From: Leptodactylus fallax
Lineage: Eukaryota; Chordata; Amphibia; Anura; Leptodactylidae
DNA length: 64,000 nucleotides
Assembly (NCBI GenBank): GCA_947044405.1
Contig: CAMRHE010000330.1
Coordinates: forward strand, 1,798,001 to 1,862,000
Reading direction: 5' to 3'
Both the position numbers and the translations under genes were made by a program. The notes under the pieces were generated by a model. That model was not told the origin of the DNA. It saw nothing but the letters and a program-made list of their open reading frames with translations, and did no database searches. Shown piece after piece: positions 1 through 10,803 of this stretch (its first letter is position 1; the number at the start of each line of letters is the position of its first letter).

Positions 1-121
1 AGGAGGAATACAGCCTCTTTTCCATAACTACAGAGCTGATTTGGGTCCTGTAGGACCGAGTAGCTCTATCAGACTCTGATCCTGGCGGATCATGTGGCTG
101 CCGGGTCAGAGGGGAGCCGCA

Positions 122-290
122 TCATGGTGGTTCCCATAGCTGTGTACACAGCGATCGGGAAGGCAGGGATGGTAATAAACCTTCCCTGCCTTCTCTAGGG
201 AAGCTCCAGTTGTAGTTACAGCCGGCTCCCCGTTTCTGCAGCTGTACGATTTCATGCAGCTGCTGAAAACTGCAAGGACGTACCGGTATG
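122..290 (-). repeat. Dispersed repeat fragment, also present near 32.7-33.1 kb
   Basis: Read on the minus strand, this stretch shares blocks with the plus strand near 32,743-32,788 and 33,065-33,120: a GCATGA...CAGCTGCAG block, a following GGGGA.CYGGCTGT block, and CCCTGCCTTCCC before a decayed CACTGTxxACACAG block. It is a non-coding dispersed repeat of unknown class. The two small open frames that overlap it have no recognisable domain. Confidence 0.4.
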
Positions 291-399
291 TCATTGCAGA
301 ACAAGAGAGCCACTTCTGGATGTAAATAATCTATGGGCGGTCCAGAATGGTTAAAAAAATAAAAGATTTCTGAATCTCCTGGCAAACAAGAGTTGGGAA

Positions 400-1565
400 T
401 TGCTCAACAGCTCATTTGCATCTCGGCAACGGAGGCAGCGATTCACAAGCGGAAAACACTGTTTGATTTAGGTGACCCTAACCTATCTATCTGTGGGGCT
501 AGGTCGATATGCTGGGTTCTGGTGATAGGCTTTCTTTAAGGGTGGAAACTTCTGTAAGAGCTTTTCCTAACTCTAGATCCAGATGCTTATTATGATTTAT
601 TGTGCACTTGTTGGATCTCACAAATCTGAAAAAAATGCATCCAAGGAGCACAACTAACATCTAACTTATCTCAAAACCTTGAGCACAGTTATGTACAAAC
701 TCACATTCCAGTCACTGTCATCCTCTGCAGAGTCTAGGGAGCTTAAATATATGTCACTGCTTGCAGGGTTATTGCACTGAACAGTTGTTTTAGCTGTCCC
801 TGATATAACAAGATGGCCACTGGTGAATTTCTTTTCTCGATTCATAAAATAATGGTTCTACAGGGCTAAAGAGGCACAAATTTATTTTTTCTCTGCAGAG
901 CTACTACTTTTAGCCAGAAATTCACTGGTGTCCACTTTATTCCTAGTAAAACCTGAATGTTTACTGTTATAAAGTGTACTTTTCTCTTCCTGATTCCTTC
1001 TATATCTGCATATTAACACACTTTATTGTTTCAGACCTATGATTAAAATGTAATATTTTGTAAAAAAAAAAAAAGTTCCGGTATAACAAAGTTAATACTA
1101 AATATTGTTTTTACATGACCAATTAATTTACTATAGATAAAAAGTTACCAAACACCAACCAGTAGGCTGTGAAAAAATAATGGCTCCCTAAGCAACAACT
1201 ACAACAAATGCTTCAAAGTATTAGAGATAAAAAAGTGTTCTTTAATTCGGCCATTTTGGTAGAGTTGGTATGAGCTACCCATTTAGAATTTTACCAGCCC
1301 ATTCCAAATCCTTTAGGTTCGAGAACGAAGCGCTACATTATTATACGATAATAGACATACATACGTTTGCCGAAGAAATCAGGACTTCACAGTCAATCTT
1401 TATTCATCTGAGCCCATTTTTTATGTTTTTAAACTTAATGTTGTATTAGTTTTTAAGAAAAGATTGCCATGCAGTGTTAGCATATAAAAAAAACTAATAC
1501 ACAGTAGATCTGTACTAACCCTTGCTATATGCCAAGCGTTTATGAGGACTAAAGAAAAATCACAA
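400..1565. other. No recognisable feature
   Basis: AT-rich DNA with short homopolymer runs. I see no open frame of note, TIR pair or transposon protein similarity. Confidence 0.5.
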
Positions 1566-1570
1566 AAATT

Positions 1571-1904
1571 AAAGGGTTTTTTCCAGGCTAAAAATATTAA
1601 TGACCTATCCTAAGCATAGGTGTCAATACATGATCGGTGGGGTTCTCACACCTGGCATCCCTACTGATCAGCTATTCTAGAATGGAGCAAAAAGTAGACA
1701 GCTCCGTTCTCCACGTAGTGGCCAAACGGAGTCACTGCACTTTATTTTCCATTCAAAAAAATAGTAGCTGATCTGCAGTGATCTGGCCACTACACAGAGA
1801 ACAGAGCTGTCTATTTCCAGCTCTATTGTCTGTTTATCTGATAAGAACAGCTGATCGGTGGAGGTGCTGTGCATTCCTGATATTTTTAGCCTTGGAAAAC
1901 CCTT
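1571..1904. mobile_element. MITE with about 27-bp terminal inverted repeats
   Basis: The left end AAAGGGTTTTTTCCAGGCTA and the right end (reverse complement GAAGGGTTTTCCAAGGCTAA) form imperfect TIRs. Both continue into AAATAT. The interior contains GATCAGC-type inverted segments and no coding capacity. No clear target duplication is visible, so the superfamily is not assigned. Confidence 0.6.
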
Positions 1905-3290
1905 CATCGCTGTACTTCTGATCCCTCAGGGATTCTCTTCTGCCTTTCTGTTTAAGAATATATTGGATAGGCAGACACTGGTATGTTACATCATCTGTGC
2001 TAACATGCTTCAGTCACATACTATACTTACACCTATTATAGGAACATTCATAGACTACCGATTACCCTTATGTTGCCACAGAAAGGAAGCGGCAGTCTGA
2101 ATAGTATGTCACCGTGACTACTGCTGGGAACATAGTAGTGGTTAACATCTGTCAACAATATCCTAGAGAAATCGAGATGTCAGGGCTGCATACAGTATCA
2201 AAGTGACTATACTATGGGGCAGCCATTTTTAAGACTTTCATAGTTTACACATATTTTGAGATTTTGTGTTGTTCATTGTTTTATTTTTATTTTAAGCATA
2301 TGCATGTCTTGGAAAGCTTCTAAAAGTTTTCGCCTTCTTCTTAGACATACCGATGCACTTTTAGGTCTTTTTTTTTCTTTCAAAGAATTCACATCAGACA
2401 CATCTTTTAAGAGGATTTTCCAATTTGTGCAGTCAAATTCATGAAAGCAGCAAACGCTTTGCAACAAGACAGAGATCTCCCTCTGCATCTGAGTTACAGT
2501 GTTCAAAAGGATAGTCCTACAATAGACAAGCCTTTTATATTTCTATAACACAATGGAACAAAGTATAAACTCAGGAACATAAACTCAGCAATGGGAACAT
2601 TCACCAGTATCGAAATCGTATAACCTTCCTTAGTGTATGCTCTGTCAACTTTATACAGTGCAGCCATAGGTTTACATGTGACTAAGCTTTGAATACTTCT
2701 GAAAGCGTATACTGTACATTATCTAGAACATTCACAAATATTCACCAATGCCTCATTTAAGTAGATTCTTCCTTTAGGAACAAAACGACCAAGCTATGAA
2801 TAGAAAATGTAAAATAATAAAAAATGTATAGGAAAAGTCTATTGTGGTTTCTTCACAGCAGATTATTTGCTTTTAATTTGAGAATTTCCTATATTTAGCA
2901 AATTCATAGGTGGGAATTTTTGTAACATTGTAGCACAATTTGTAGGAATGCAGGGGTCCAGGGGTCCAAAAAGCAACAAAGTTTGCAGCAAAGACATCAC
3001 CGTAAAAACAAGATATTAGTACTGTATGATGAAAATAATCCAATAAATTCCCCTTGATAGAGAAGTAAAATTTGCTGTAGTAGCACCTTTCAGAAGGTAG
3101 ATCCCCATAGATCAATGCCTGGTTTTCTAGGTTTGCTGTCTCAAGACTCAGTGAGTCAGAAGCAAATTGAGGATCTGTTACATCCAACAGAGGGCGCATG
3201 AACTTCCCAGCTCCTTTTCACATAATGCCTTGTGGTTTTCTAGTAACACTGGTTGGGATTAAAACCAAACCAGAACATCTTATCCAAAAG
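1905..3290. other. No confident feature
   Basis: AT-rich intergenic sequence. The 108-codon open frame on the minus strand near 2,873-3,199 shows no domain and has the composition of random reading. I see no paired repeat ends. Confidence 0.4.
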
Positions 3291-3295
3291 GAAGA

Positions 3296-3420
3296 GGAAA
3301 CCATCCCCAGACAGATGTTTTAGGGTTATTGACCCTCATCAGCATAAAGCAGGGTACTGGTTTCACTAGTTGAGTGGTCAGAAGGGGTGCTATGTCTCCT
3401 TTGCAAACCACCTTGCATAG
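3296..3420 (-). mobile_element. Penelope-like fragment with hammerhead-like core
   Basis: On the minus strand, 3342 to 3323 reads CTGATGA, GGGT, a five-base loop, ACCC. This is a perfect hammerhead CUGAUGA core followed by a 4-bp stem II. The next four bases are TAAA where a hammerhead needs GAAA, so one catalytic-core base is changed and activity is doubtful. A short ACA/TGT hairpin follows. Such motifs are known in the pseudo-LTRs of Penelope-like elements and in retrozymes, hence the assignment. No reverse transcriptase or GIY-YIG coding remains here. Confidence 0.4.
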
Positions 3421-3507
3421 AGAAAGTTTTTCTTTTTGTCTAAAAGGGAACTTATTTGAATATTTCCTACCAAGAATTCCTAGTAGAGCATATATGTCCT
3501 GTAAAGC

Positions 3508-3720
3508 AGGGGTCCTGCGGACCAGGACCGGGCCCGGGGCCCGGGCCCGGGCCAGGACCTGGCATAGCTAATGGTGGGGACCTAGTCTACAGTGCTGTAT
3601 ACCGAGGTCTTGCCAACACCCCCCAGTCTACACGCTGTTTGGTGTATAACCCCGCCCCCGTATGACCAAAGCCCCTCCCCAAAACCGTCCTCCCCCACGC
3701 ACAGGTAGGTAAATTTTGAG
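3508..3720. repeat. GC-rich repeat block with a GGGCCC cluster
   Basis: A G+C-rich patch in AT-rich surroundings. Positions 3524-3563 carry overlapping GGGCCC palindromes bracketed by inverted GGACCAGGACC/CCAGGACC-type arms. It continues into C-rich sequence to about 3,720. It looks like the end of an old repeat and is non-coding. Confidence 0.4.
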
Positions 3721-4985
3721 GCAAAGTCCACTTCAAAAACGCCTCACAACTCTCCCAATCATTTCAGTAGGAGTCAGTGTCAGTTTTACCTCTAGCTGTT
3801 TTTTCAATTAGAGGAAAAAAGAAGCGTCATGACCTTAGGAATTCTGGGAAAAAAATATGTAAATTATTTTTAATGCAAATTTTAATCTTTAGATTTCTTT
3901 CTTAGTGTACTTGAGCTGTATTCCAAACCATCAAGGACAAAGAGGGGAATTATGGAACAGATATATCAAACTGGTGCAAAGGAAAAGAGAAGCTGCCCAT
4001 GACAAGTAATCCAATTTTACTTCTCATTTTTAAGAGGACAATTTAGAAAATGAAGCATCAACCTGATTAGATGACTCCTTTTTCCCTTTCGATCTAACCA
4101 ATTTTTCCATTTCATTTATGTGTTCTTCCACTAATATCAAATATATTTTATAGTAGTTTTTGCTTAGTACTTTCTGTTATTTATATCTTATAAAAATAAG
4201 CCATCTATGTATACTATACTTTAAAAATAAAAAAATGCTAATAAAATAAAAAAAATACATGGAAAAATTTCAAATAACTCACATTTCCACTAAAACAGCC
4301 CTTTCTATTTCATTTTTAATACTATAAATGTGTAAAATCTTTCTATGGTAGTTATTTATAGGTAAAGTTAAATACTATATGATTAAATGCTGTTCCACTT
4401 TATGTACTTATAACCATTTGCAAAAGTGCTGCATTGGGAAAATACAAGATATAAAACTGTGATTCTCTGCTTCCGAAATAACTGGAAAACACAGAGTACA
4501 GCAACTAAATGTATTGTTTCATTGATTTTATGAAGCTGCACTTTTCTTCTTTTTCCCAAAGAAATAGTTTAGGAGTAATGCTGACCAGTGCCTTACAGCT
4601 CTCAAAGGTTTTTATTCACTCTAAGGTGTATTTTTGCAAGTTTTTTTATTGCTATATATTTTTTTGTAACTGATTTATTTTTACGACTCATGATGATTTA
4701 TTGTGTTAAAGGGTAACTCCATCCAGAATTGATGGAGCTTTAATTGGAAAACAAAAAATAGTGATACTATTTAGAACTGTCACAATACCCGAATTTCGAG
4801 TTCCATACCAATCCCATGAGCAGTATCACAATTCTTAATATCAAAACGACACTTTAGTATGGAGCTGGCCTGACAATTCAAACAGCAATTGCACCATTTT
4901 TATTTATTCCATTTAGTGATCACGATAAATATTGTGTTCACTGTATTGTTGTTACAGTTATTGCGATACTAAGTACATCTATGTT
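3721..4985. other. No recognisable feature
   Basis: AT-rich sequence with poly-A/T runs. No TIRs, LTRs or transposon protein matches were recognised. Confidence 0.5.
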
Positions 4986-4991
4986 ATTTAA

Positions 4992-5230
4992 AGGGGTTGT
5001 CCGGATTGGAAGACAGGTAAGTATGATGGGGTGGGGAGGGTTGAGTTAGTTAGGAAGGGCTAGTAGTGGGCAGGCTAACTAGGGAAACAGGGAGGGGGTG
5101 TGAGTGAGAGCGGGAGGTGGTGTGAGTCATCTCTGAGTGAAGCTCAATGCATCATGGTAGTTGTAGGAAAACACGGAACAAGAAGATGTAAACAAATGCA
5201 GAGGATGCCAGGAGCTCCCAGGGAAACCCA
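4992..5230. mobile_element. TTAA-type MITE, left end only
   Basis: A TTAA at 4988-4991 is followed by AGGGGTTGTCCGG, the same end seen on several MITEs in this window. No matching right end was found before the next element, so it is probably truncated. Confidence 0.4.
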
Positions 5231-5351
5231 GAAATCACTCAAAACACTGTTAAAGGTATTTGGTAGCACTTATTAACCTATTAATAGCACTAACAGACCT
5301 TTTTTTAAAAATTATTTTTTGCACCTTTAATGTTTTGTGATGTTTAGTTAA

Positions 5352-5735
5352 AGGGGTTATCCAGGGACTGCTTAAAAACACTTCCTGTGGGTTCCATTTG
5401 AGCTTAATATTGGGTTTCCGAGCTGGTTCCCTTACTGGTTCATGTGAGCTGAACCAACAAATGGGTTGGCTCACATGAGTCAAATCAATCTCCTTCCTCT
5501 CCCATGTTCACAGCTATTTACCTGTGCCATGGGGACTGGCTTTGCTATTACAATAATCTAGTCTTCCAGCTCCAATAGTACAGGTAAATACCAGTGAACA
5601 CGGGAGAGGAGACAGGAGGCAGACTGGCTTGGTACCGGATGCTGGTTCCGATCATGTGACTCAGGCTCAGGACAAACCCGGAAACCTGAGATTCAGCCCA
5701 AATAGAGACTGAGAGAAGTAAATAACCACTTTCAT
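5352..5735. mobile_element. TTAA-type MITE with internal palindrome
   Basis: TTAA at 5348-5351 precedes AGGGGTTATCCAGGG. The right end GTAAATAACCACTTT is a degenerate inverted copy. Inside, CCTCTCCCATGTTCACAG...TTTACCTGT is mirrored by ACAGGTAAATACCAGTGAAC...GGGAGAGG, giving a fold-back structure. Non-coding. Confidence 0.5.
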
Positions 5736-6170
5736 ATAATGTCTAAAATAGGTAAATTTCTAAATATGTCTACTTTTTCCAACAATGTATTAGCAAATAG
5801 AGATATATTTCTATATACTAGTACATTATGAATGTAAAAAAATACTATTGAGGCTTTTAGTCTGAAAAAATCCTCCCATTTACACATGAGGTTTCTCAAG
5901 GTTTCTGCCTCCTGTACTTAAGATCCTGGATTCTAGACCCCGGACAGAGATCTCTCTGGTTTGCATATTATATCACATATTTAATTTAGACCCTGACAGA
6001 ATAGTTCTGAGTTTATTTTGTAGTCAGCATTAAAATATATAATGTCATAGTGCAAATAAGTGACAAACTCACCAATGACAGTCAGAAGTCAAGCAACAAA
6101 AACATAATAGTAACATTCTATAACAGTGACATTCTATGACAGCGACATTTTAGCGTCATCTATTAGGAGG
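5736..6170. other. No recognisable feature
   Basis: AT-rich sequence with a short imperfect triplication of a GTGACATTCTATRAC-like string near 6,110-6,150. Nothing else stands out. Confidence 0.4.
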
Positions 6171-6174
6171 TTAA

Positions 6175-6294
6175 AAGGGGTTGTTCTAATCATAAAAAAA
6201 ATTGTGGGGATCCTAGTGTTGGGACCTTCAGCAATCACATAGTTATCGCTTATCCTGTGAATGGGTGATACGTCACTATGGTGGGGCAATCCCT
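6175..6294. mobile_element. Short MITE flanked by TTAA
   Basis: TTAA occurs at 6171-6174 and 6295-6298. The ends AAGGGGTTGTTC and (reverse complement) AAAGGGATTGCC are imperfect TIRs, giving a 120-bp element. A TTAA duplication is typical of piggyBac and Kolobok elements; which of these mobilised it cannot be decided here. Confidence 0.5.
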
Positions 6295-6544
6295 TTAACT
6301 AGAACATTAGATCCATATAGACTCCAATGATAACCAAAAAAACATGTCACTGTTAATTTTTTTGGAGGACAGAACAGTATGGCATACTACATTTTTCTGT
6401 AGGATGGAGACATATACGAGTTGTTTGATATTGTTGTTTTTACACTGTGTAATACCATATGTATTTGACAAGAGAAGGTACACATAGGACACTATACACA
6501 AATTCACCCTAGATTTGTCTGTCATGGTTGTCAGCCATTTACAA

Positions 6545-6635
6545 AGGAGGTGGAGCAGGAATCAGAGTCAGACTATGGAAATATACAGTAGAGGAGTCAG
6601 AGTCAGAGGTTTGGCCTATCGACTCCACAGCCCTG
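6545..6635. mobile_element. hAT-type terminal fragment
   Basis: The segment ends CGACTCCACAGCCCTG at 6635, the reverse complement of a CAGGGCTGTGGAGTCG start of the kind seen on hAT termini. It is preceded by GAGTCAGAGTC-type direct repeats. The opposite end and the 8-bp duplication were not found. Confidence 0.4.
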
Positions 6636-6668
6636 AAGGCAGCACTTTCACATATGAAATCACTTTTA

Positions 6669-7076
6669 GGCTAAGGCCCCGCATAGCATCCAGCAGCTCT
6701 TTTCACAGAAAGTTTGAATAGGTTTCCTCTGTGGACCTTCTGCTTCCATTATACCTATAGGGAAACCGTTTCCGTAGGTATAATTGACATGCTGCGATTT
6801 CCAAAACTGCAACGGTTTTGGATATCGCAGCAAGTCCGCTGTGCGTATTTTACTGCAGTGTGGGGATGGGATTTGCGATCGGAAATCGCAGCATGTCAAT
6901 TATACCTTCGGAAACACTGGTGGTTTCCCTATAGATATAATGGAAGCAGAAAGTCCGCAGAGGAAACCCCTGTGGACTTTCTGTGAAAAGTGCTGTGGCA
7001 AAAACCGCAATGCATTGCCGCTGCGGTTTTTCCCGCAGCGCTTTTCTAATGCGACCCGCTACGTGGCGCCTTAGCC
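6669..7076. mobile_element. Palindromic MITE (GGCTAAGGC ends)
   Basis: The ends GGCTAAGGCCCCGCATAGC and (reverse complement) GGCTAAGGCGCCACGTAGC are TIRs. Two long internal inverted segments, around TTCCATTATACCTATAGGG and its mirror CCCTATAGATATAATGG, give a fold-back layout. Related copies lie at about 23.30-23.65, 25.13-25.41, 32.79-33.05, 34.49-34.72, 40.90-41.13, 57.87-58.10 and 58.26-58.48 kb. Small open frames inside are by-products. Confidence 0.6.
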
Positions 7077-7080
7077 ATAA

Positions 7081-7490
7081 ACTCCCTTTTACTTGTCAGA
7101 TTGCTTTTAGTATCTATTCTGAATCTGTATCAGCAGTTCACTACTAATGTAATGATGCATGATATCTGATTTTATAATATTTTCTCAACAAATAACTTTC
7201 TCACCTAATCATTCTTTTTATGTGACCTACAGTTTGATCTATTCTACTCCTACACAGTAAAAGTAAGTTTAATAAGGCACTATGGGTTTATTATTGATAA
7301 ATGAGATCTGCGTTCCTCACATACATCATCCTTGTGAGTAATGATAATTTGCCATTCACACAATGTTCTATTCAGCAGTCATAAGTGGGTGGACAATAAG
7401 GACAGTATTTGTAAAAATGTTAATATCAGAATTTTTATGTTTTTTTATTAATAAATATTGTAGCTAATATTACAGTATTATACTGTAAAA
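7081..7490. other. No recognisable feature
   Basis: AT-rich flank of the gypsy insertion. The last bases (ACTG, 7492-7495) are one copy of its target duplication. Confidence 0.6.
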
Positions 7491-7495
7491 AACTG

Positions 7496-8502
7496 TGTAG
7501 CCCTATTTGGGGGGGGGGGTATGAGTATTATCCCTCCCGCAACAGACTCTGGCGCTGACCTGTGTGTATAATGGGACCTGAAGCCTTCGCTGAAGGGAAG
7601 AGTGGGAACATATATGAAATATATCAGTGCCTCCACCCAGGATAGAGCCTCTGTATTACAGGGAGGATCTCTTCCTGGGACTTACCCATGAAGTACAGTT
7701 AGTAGCCTTAACAAGGATCACTGTACTAATCTCACAGTCTGAAGAATACATACAGATACCACATAAGGTTATAACAGTAGCTTTATAAGAATCAACAGGG
7801 TAATAATACATACATACAATATACTCAGAACACAGCAATACTACAACAACCAGCAAGTCCTCAACCGTCTTAGGTTATATACCCGGGTATATATATAGAT
7901 ATATAGCAAGAGTCCAGTGCACAATACCTCCAGGCAACAGAAGAGATGCAGGGGCCCCTGTGGATGACTGTGGATCCTCGGATTCTTCCAGGAGATGACA
8001 GACAGCCGATCAGGAGATGATGATGATGGTGAGATTCTTCACAGGCAGCAAACAGGGCGACGGTGACGGCAGTAGATGCAGGCCTGACTAGCCTAACACT
8101 GAGTCCTTAACCTGCCAGCTAAACTACTAGTGCCACCGGGCCTCTAACTAGCTAGTTGGCCTTCGGAAGCCTAACCTATCACTGCCCTGAACTATATATA
8201 TATATGGATCCCTAACTACGGTTACTAGCTAGGTCCTGTGAGTATATAGGGGGTAACACATACCTAACTATATACTGTGAAGTAAAGAGGAACAAGTGGC
8301 TCTTAGACTCCCCCAGACATAACATGTCTGTCTCAGCAGCTCTGCTCACATCTCTCCCCCCAGCAGCTCTGCCTCACATGTGTCTGACTCACTGTATTTA
8401 CAAAACAAAACTTGCACTAAATGCCTGGGGTCTCTGAAGCCAAACTGCAGGGGCAAAGAAGCCAGATACATTATATACTAGTAGAAATGGCAGTTCCCTA
8501 CA
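7496..8502 (-). repeat. 3' LTR of the gypsy element
   Basis: This 1,007-bp copy matches the one at 13887-14893. The only difference I found is GACTAGCCTAAC here versus GACTACCCTAAC there (near 8,091). Both keep an 11-base G run and the same-length TATATA run. Termini are TG...CA. The inner edge abuts the polypurine tract. Confidence 0.95.
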
Positions 8503-8512
8503 CTCTCCCTCT
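8503..8512 (-). promoter_or_regulatory. Polypurine tract of the gypsy element
   Basis: On the minus strand the ten bases next to the 3' LTR read AGAGGGAGAG. Position and purine content fit the primer for plus-strand DNA synthesis in LTR elements. Confidence 0.8.
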
Positions 8513-8621
8513 GGTGAAATCTTTACGTCACGTCAAAGACATACAAAGTCATAGTATACAGTCAACATTACCAATGACAATATCAATATGGTTGCTTTTG
8601 CATTTACAGAGTCACAACAGG

Positions 8622-10802
8622 TTAATAGGTATACATGCCAGCAGGAGCGAAAATTGGTAACATATTGACCAAAGTGGACACTGCACCCACCCAAGCATGG
8701 TATAAATGAGGCTGAGTAGTAAATCTGGGGTCCCCCAAACTATCATATGTCAGCATAGGTGGAGGGTGTCTAATTCTCTCTCCTCTCCGTACCTCTCTCT
8801 GAGGTAAACTAGCATGTCCAGGCCCTAAACTAGGGTTGTCTGCCATGGGAGGGGATGGTGCTGGTGGCGTAGGAGAGCTAGATCCCTGCTCATCTGTAGA
8901 CACAGATCTAGGTACGAATTCTGGAGTTTGAGGGTTCATAGGTCTCCCTGAAGGAGAAGATACTGGTGATCTAGGAACTTCAGGAGCCACAGTCCAATCA
9001 CTCTCAGGAGTTTCAGGAAGGTCAGGTGGAATATCGGCTAAGGACTGTGGAGAATCGCAGGCCGAGCCATCATTGGAGATATCCATACCATCAATCTGAG
9101 GTACAGGCAACAAATGATTTCTATGCCAAGTCCTGATCCTCCCGTCCCGTCCTTTTATCTTGTAGACTGGTATTCCAGGCAACCGATCTACCACTGTAAA
9201 GAGTTCACTCCGCCATCGATCAGCCAGCTTATGTTTTGCAGATGCTCCCAAATTCCGTAGCAGAACATGGTCCCCAGGGTTCAATTCTCGGTATCTTACT
9301 CGAAGATCAAATCTCCTTTTATTTCCTTCATTCACTTTGGCCGCATTTTCCTCAGCCAGCTGATAAGCACTCTTAAGCGTTTCTTTCAAACGTGCCACGT
9401 ATCGGTAATGATCTCGATGACTGATACCATCGGTAGAGACTCCCAACAAGATGTCAATAGGTAGCCTAGGCTCTCTTCCAAACATCAGAAAGTATGGTGA
9501 ATATCCTGTGCTCTCGTGCCTTGTACTATTATAGGCATGCACCATAGCCTCCACTTTTCGACTCCAGGATCGCTTATCCTCAATTCGTAAGGTACCAAGC
9601 ATATCAAGTAAAGTCCTGTTAAATCTTTCAGGAAGGGCATCTCCCTCTGGATGGTAAGGCGTCGTCCGACTTTTGCGGATGTTCAACAACTGAAGTAACT
9701 CTTTGATCAGGTTACTCTCAAAATCCCGGCCTTGATCAGAATGCAACCGGTGTGGTAAGCCATAATGGATAAAATACTTTTCCCAAAGCACTCTTGCAAC
9801 AGTGACTGCTTTTTGATCCTTAGTCGGAAAGGCTTGAGCATATCGTGTGAAGTGATCAGTCACCACCAATACATTTCCAAATCCTCTGGAGTCGTTGTCA
9901 ATACAAAGGAAGTCTATGCAGACAAGATCCATGGGGCCCGAACTCTTCAAGTGTCCCATGAAGGCCGCTCGAACCGGGACAGTCTTCCTCTGCAAACATC
10001 TGCGACAGCACCTACACAGACGAGTCACGGTATCTCTCATTTTGGGCCAGTAGAATCGGTCTTGTATTAGACCATAAGTCTTCTCAGGTCCCAAATGACC
10101 ATGATGATCATGCAGACTTCGGAAAATCATCTTCTGAAAGCAGCTTGGAATAACTAGTTGGCGCCTTCCAGGGTGATCATGATACAGCACCACACGATAA
10201 AGTAGGCCATTGTCTATTTCAAACTTCTCCCAATCTCGTAGAAGTTGACTGCATTCAGAGGGTAGGGATGTCTTTAACATTTCTCTGTCTTGAGAACTCA
10301 CTGCTTGATAAAGAGGTCCAATTAAAGGATCAGTCTTTTGACTCCAGATCATTCGCTTTGAAGATATAGAACAACTCTCAAAGGATCCTAAAGCGGCAGG
10401 GTAGGCAAACATGTCTGGTACAGCTTCGGGACCTCCCCCAATAGAGTCAATAAGCCGAGTTTCAGAAAAGGCTACTCGGTCTTCAACTACAGCAGCCATG
10501 GCACACAAAGCTCCTACTCCAGGACTTGGCACTTCTTCCCATTCATCCACTACTTCCGGACTAGGTAATCCAGGCCGTCTTGATAGAGCATCTGCCCCAA
10601 TGTTCTTAGGCCCCGATTTATACTTGAGTGTGAATTGGTAGTTGGATAAAGCTGCCAACCAGCGATGTCCTGTAGCATCGAGCTTAGCGGTTGACAAAAC
10701 GTATGTCAGTGGATTGTTGTCTGTTCTTACTTCAAACGTGGCTCCGTATAAATAGTCATGTAATTTATCAACAATGGCCCACTTGAGCGCCAAAAACTCC
10801 AA
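8622..10802 (-). CDS. gypsy pol, C-terminal part: RNase H and integrase
   Basis: An open frame of about 726 codons continues pol after the frame break. It opens on a TTG in the middle of RNase H and has no ATG at this point, so it is not an independent gene. RNase H acidic residues are seen in TDNNPL (about residue 28) and ADALSR (71). The integrase zinc-binding region (HDHHGH near 231, cysteines near 263-269) is followed by the catalytic core: D in CIDF (297), D in HSDQG (356) and E in PERFN (392), with 35 residues between the last two. A basic C-terminal module ends WHRNHLLPVP, followed by a proline/serine-rich tail of about 150 residues. No chromodomain was recognised. Confidence 0.9.
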   Translation of the reverse strand: MEFLALKWAIVDKLHDYLYGATFEVRTDNNPLTYVLSTAKLDATGHRWLAALSNYQFTLKYKSGPKNIGADALSRRPGLPSPEVVDEWEEVPSPGVGALCAMAAVVEDRVAFSETRLIDSIGGGPEAVPDMFAYPAALGSFESCSISSKRMIWSQKTDPLIGPLYQAVSSQDREMLKTSLPSECSQLLRDWEKFEIDNGLLYRVVLYHDHPGRRQLVIPSCFQKMIFRSLHDHHGHLGPEKTYGLIQDRFYWPKMRDTVTRLCRCCRRCLQRKTVPVRAAFMGHLKSSGPMDLVCIDFLCIDNDSRGFGNVLVVTDHFTRYAQAFPTKDQKAVTVARVLWEKYFIHYGLPHRLHSDQGRDFESNLIKELLQLLNIRKSRTTPYHPEGDALPERFNRTLLDMLGTLRIEDKRSWSRKVEAMVHAYNSTRHESTGYSPYFLMFGREPRLPIDILLGVSTDGISHRDHYRYVARLKETLKSAYQLAEENAAKVNEGNKRRFDLRVRYRELNPGDHVLLRNLGASAKHKLADRWRSELFTVVDRLPGIPVYKIKGRDGRIRTWHRNHLLPVPQIDGMDISNDGSACDSPQSLADIPPDLPETPESDWTVAPEVPRSPVSSPSGRPMNPQTPEFVPRSVSTDEQGSSSPTPPAPSPPMADNPSLGPGHASLPQREVRRGERIRHPPPMLTYDSLGDPRFTTQPHLYHAWVGAVSTLVNMLPIFAPAGMYTY

Positions 10803-10803
10803 T

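Noticed and set aside
7656..7856. 66-codon minus-strand frame repeated at 14,047-14,247
   Set aside because: The two copies are simply the two LTRs of the gypsy element.
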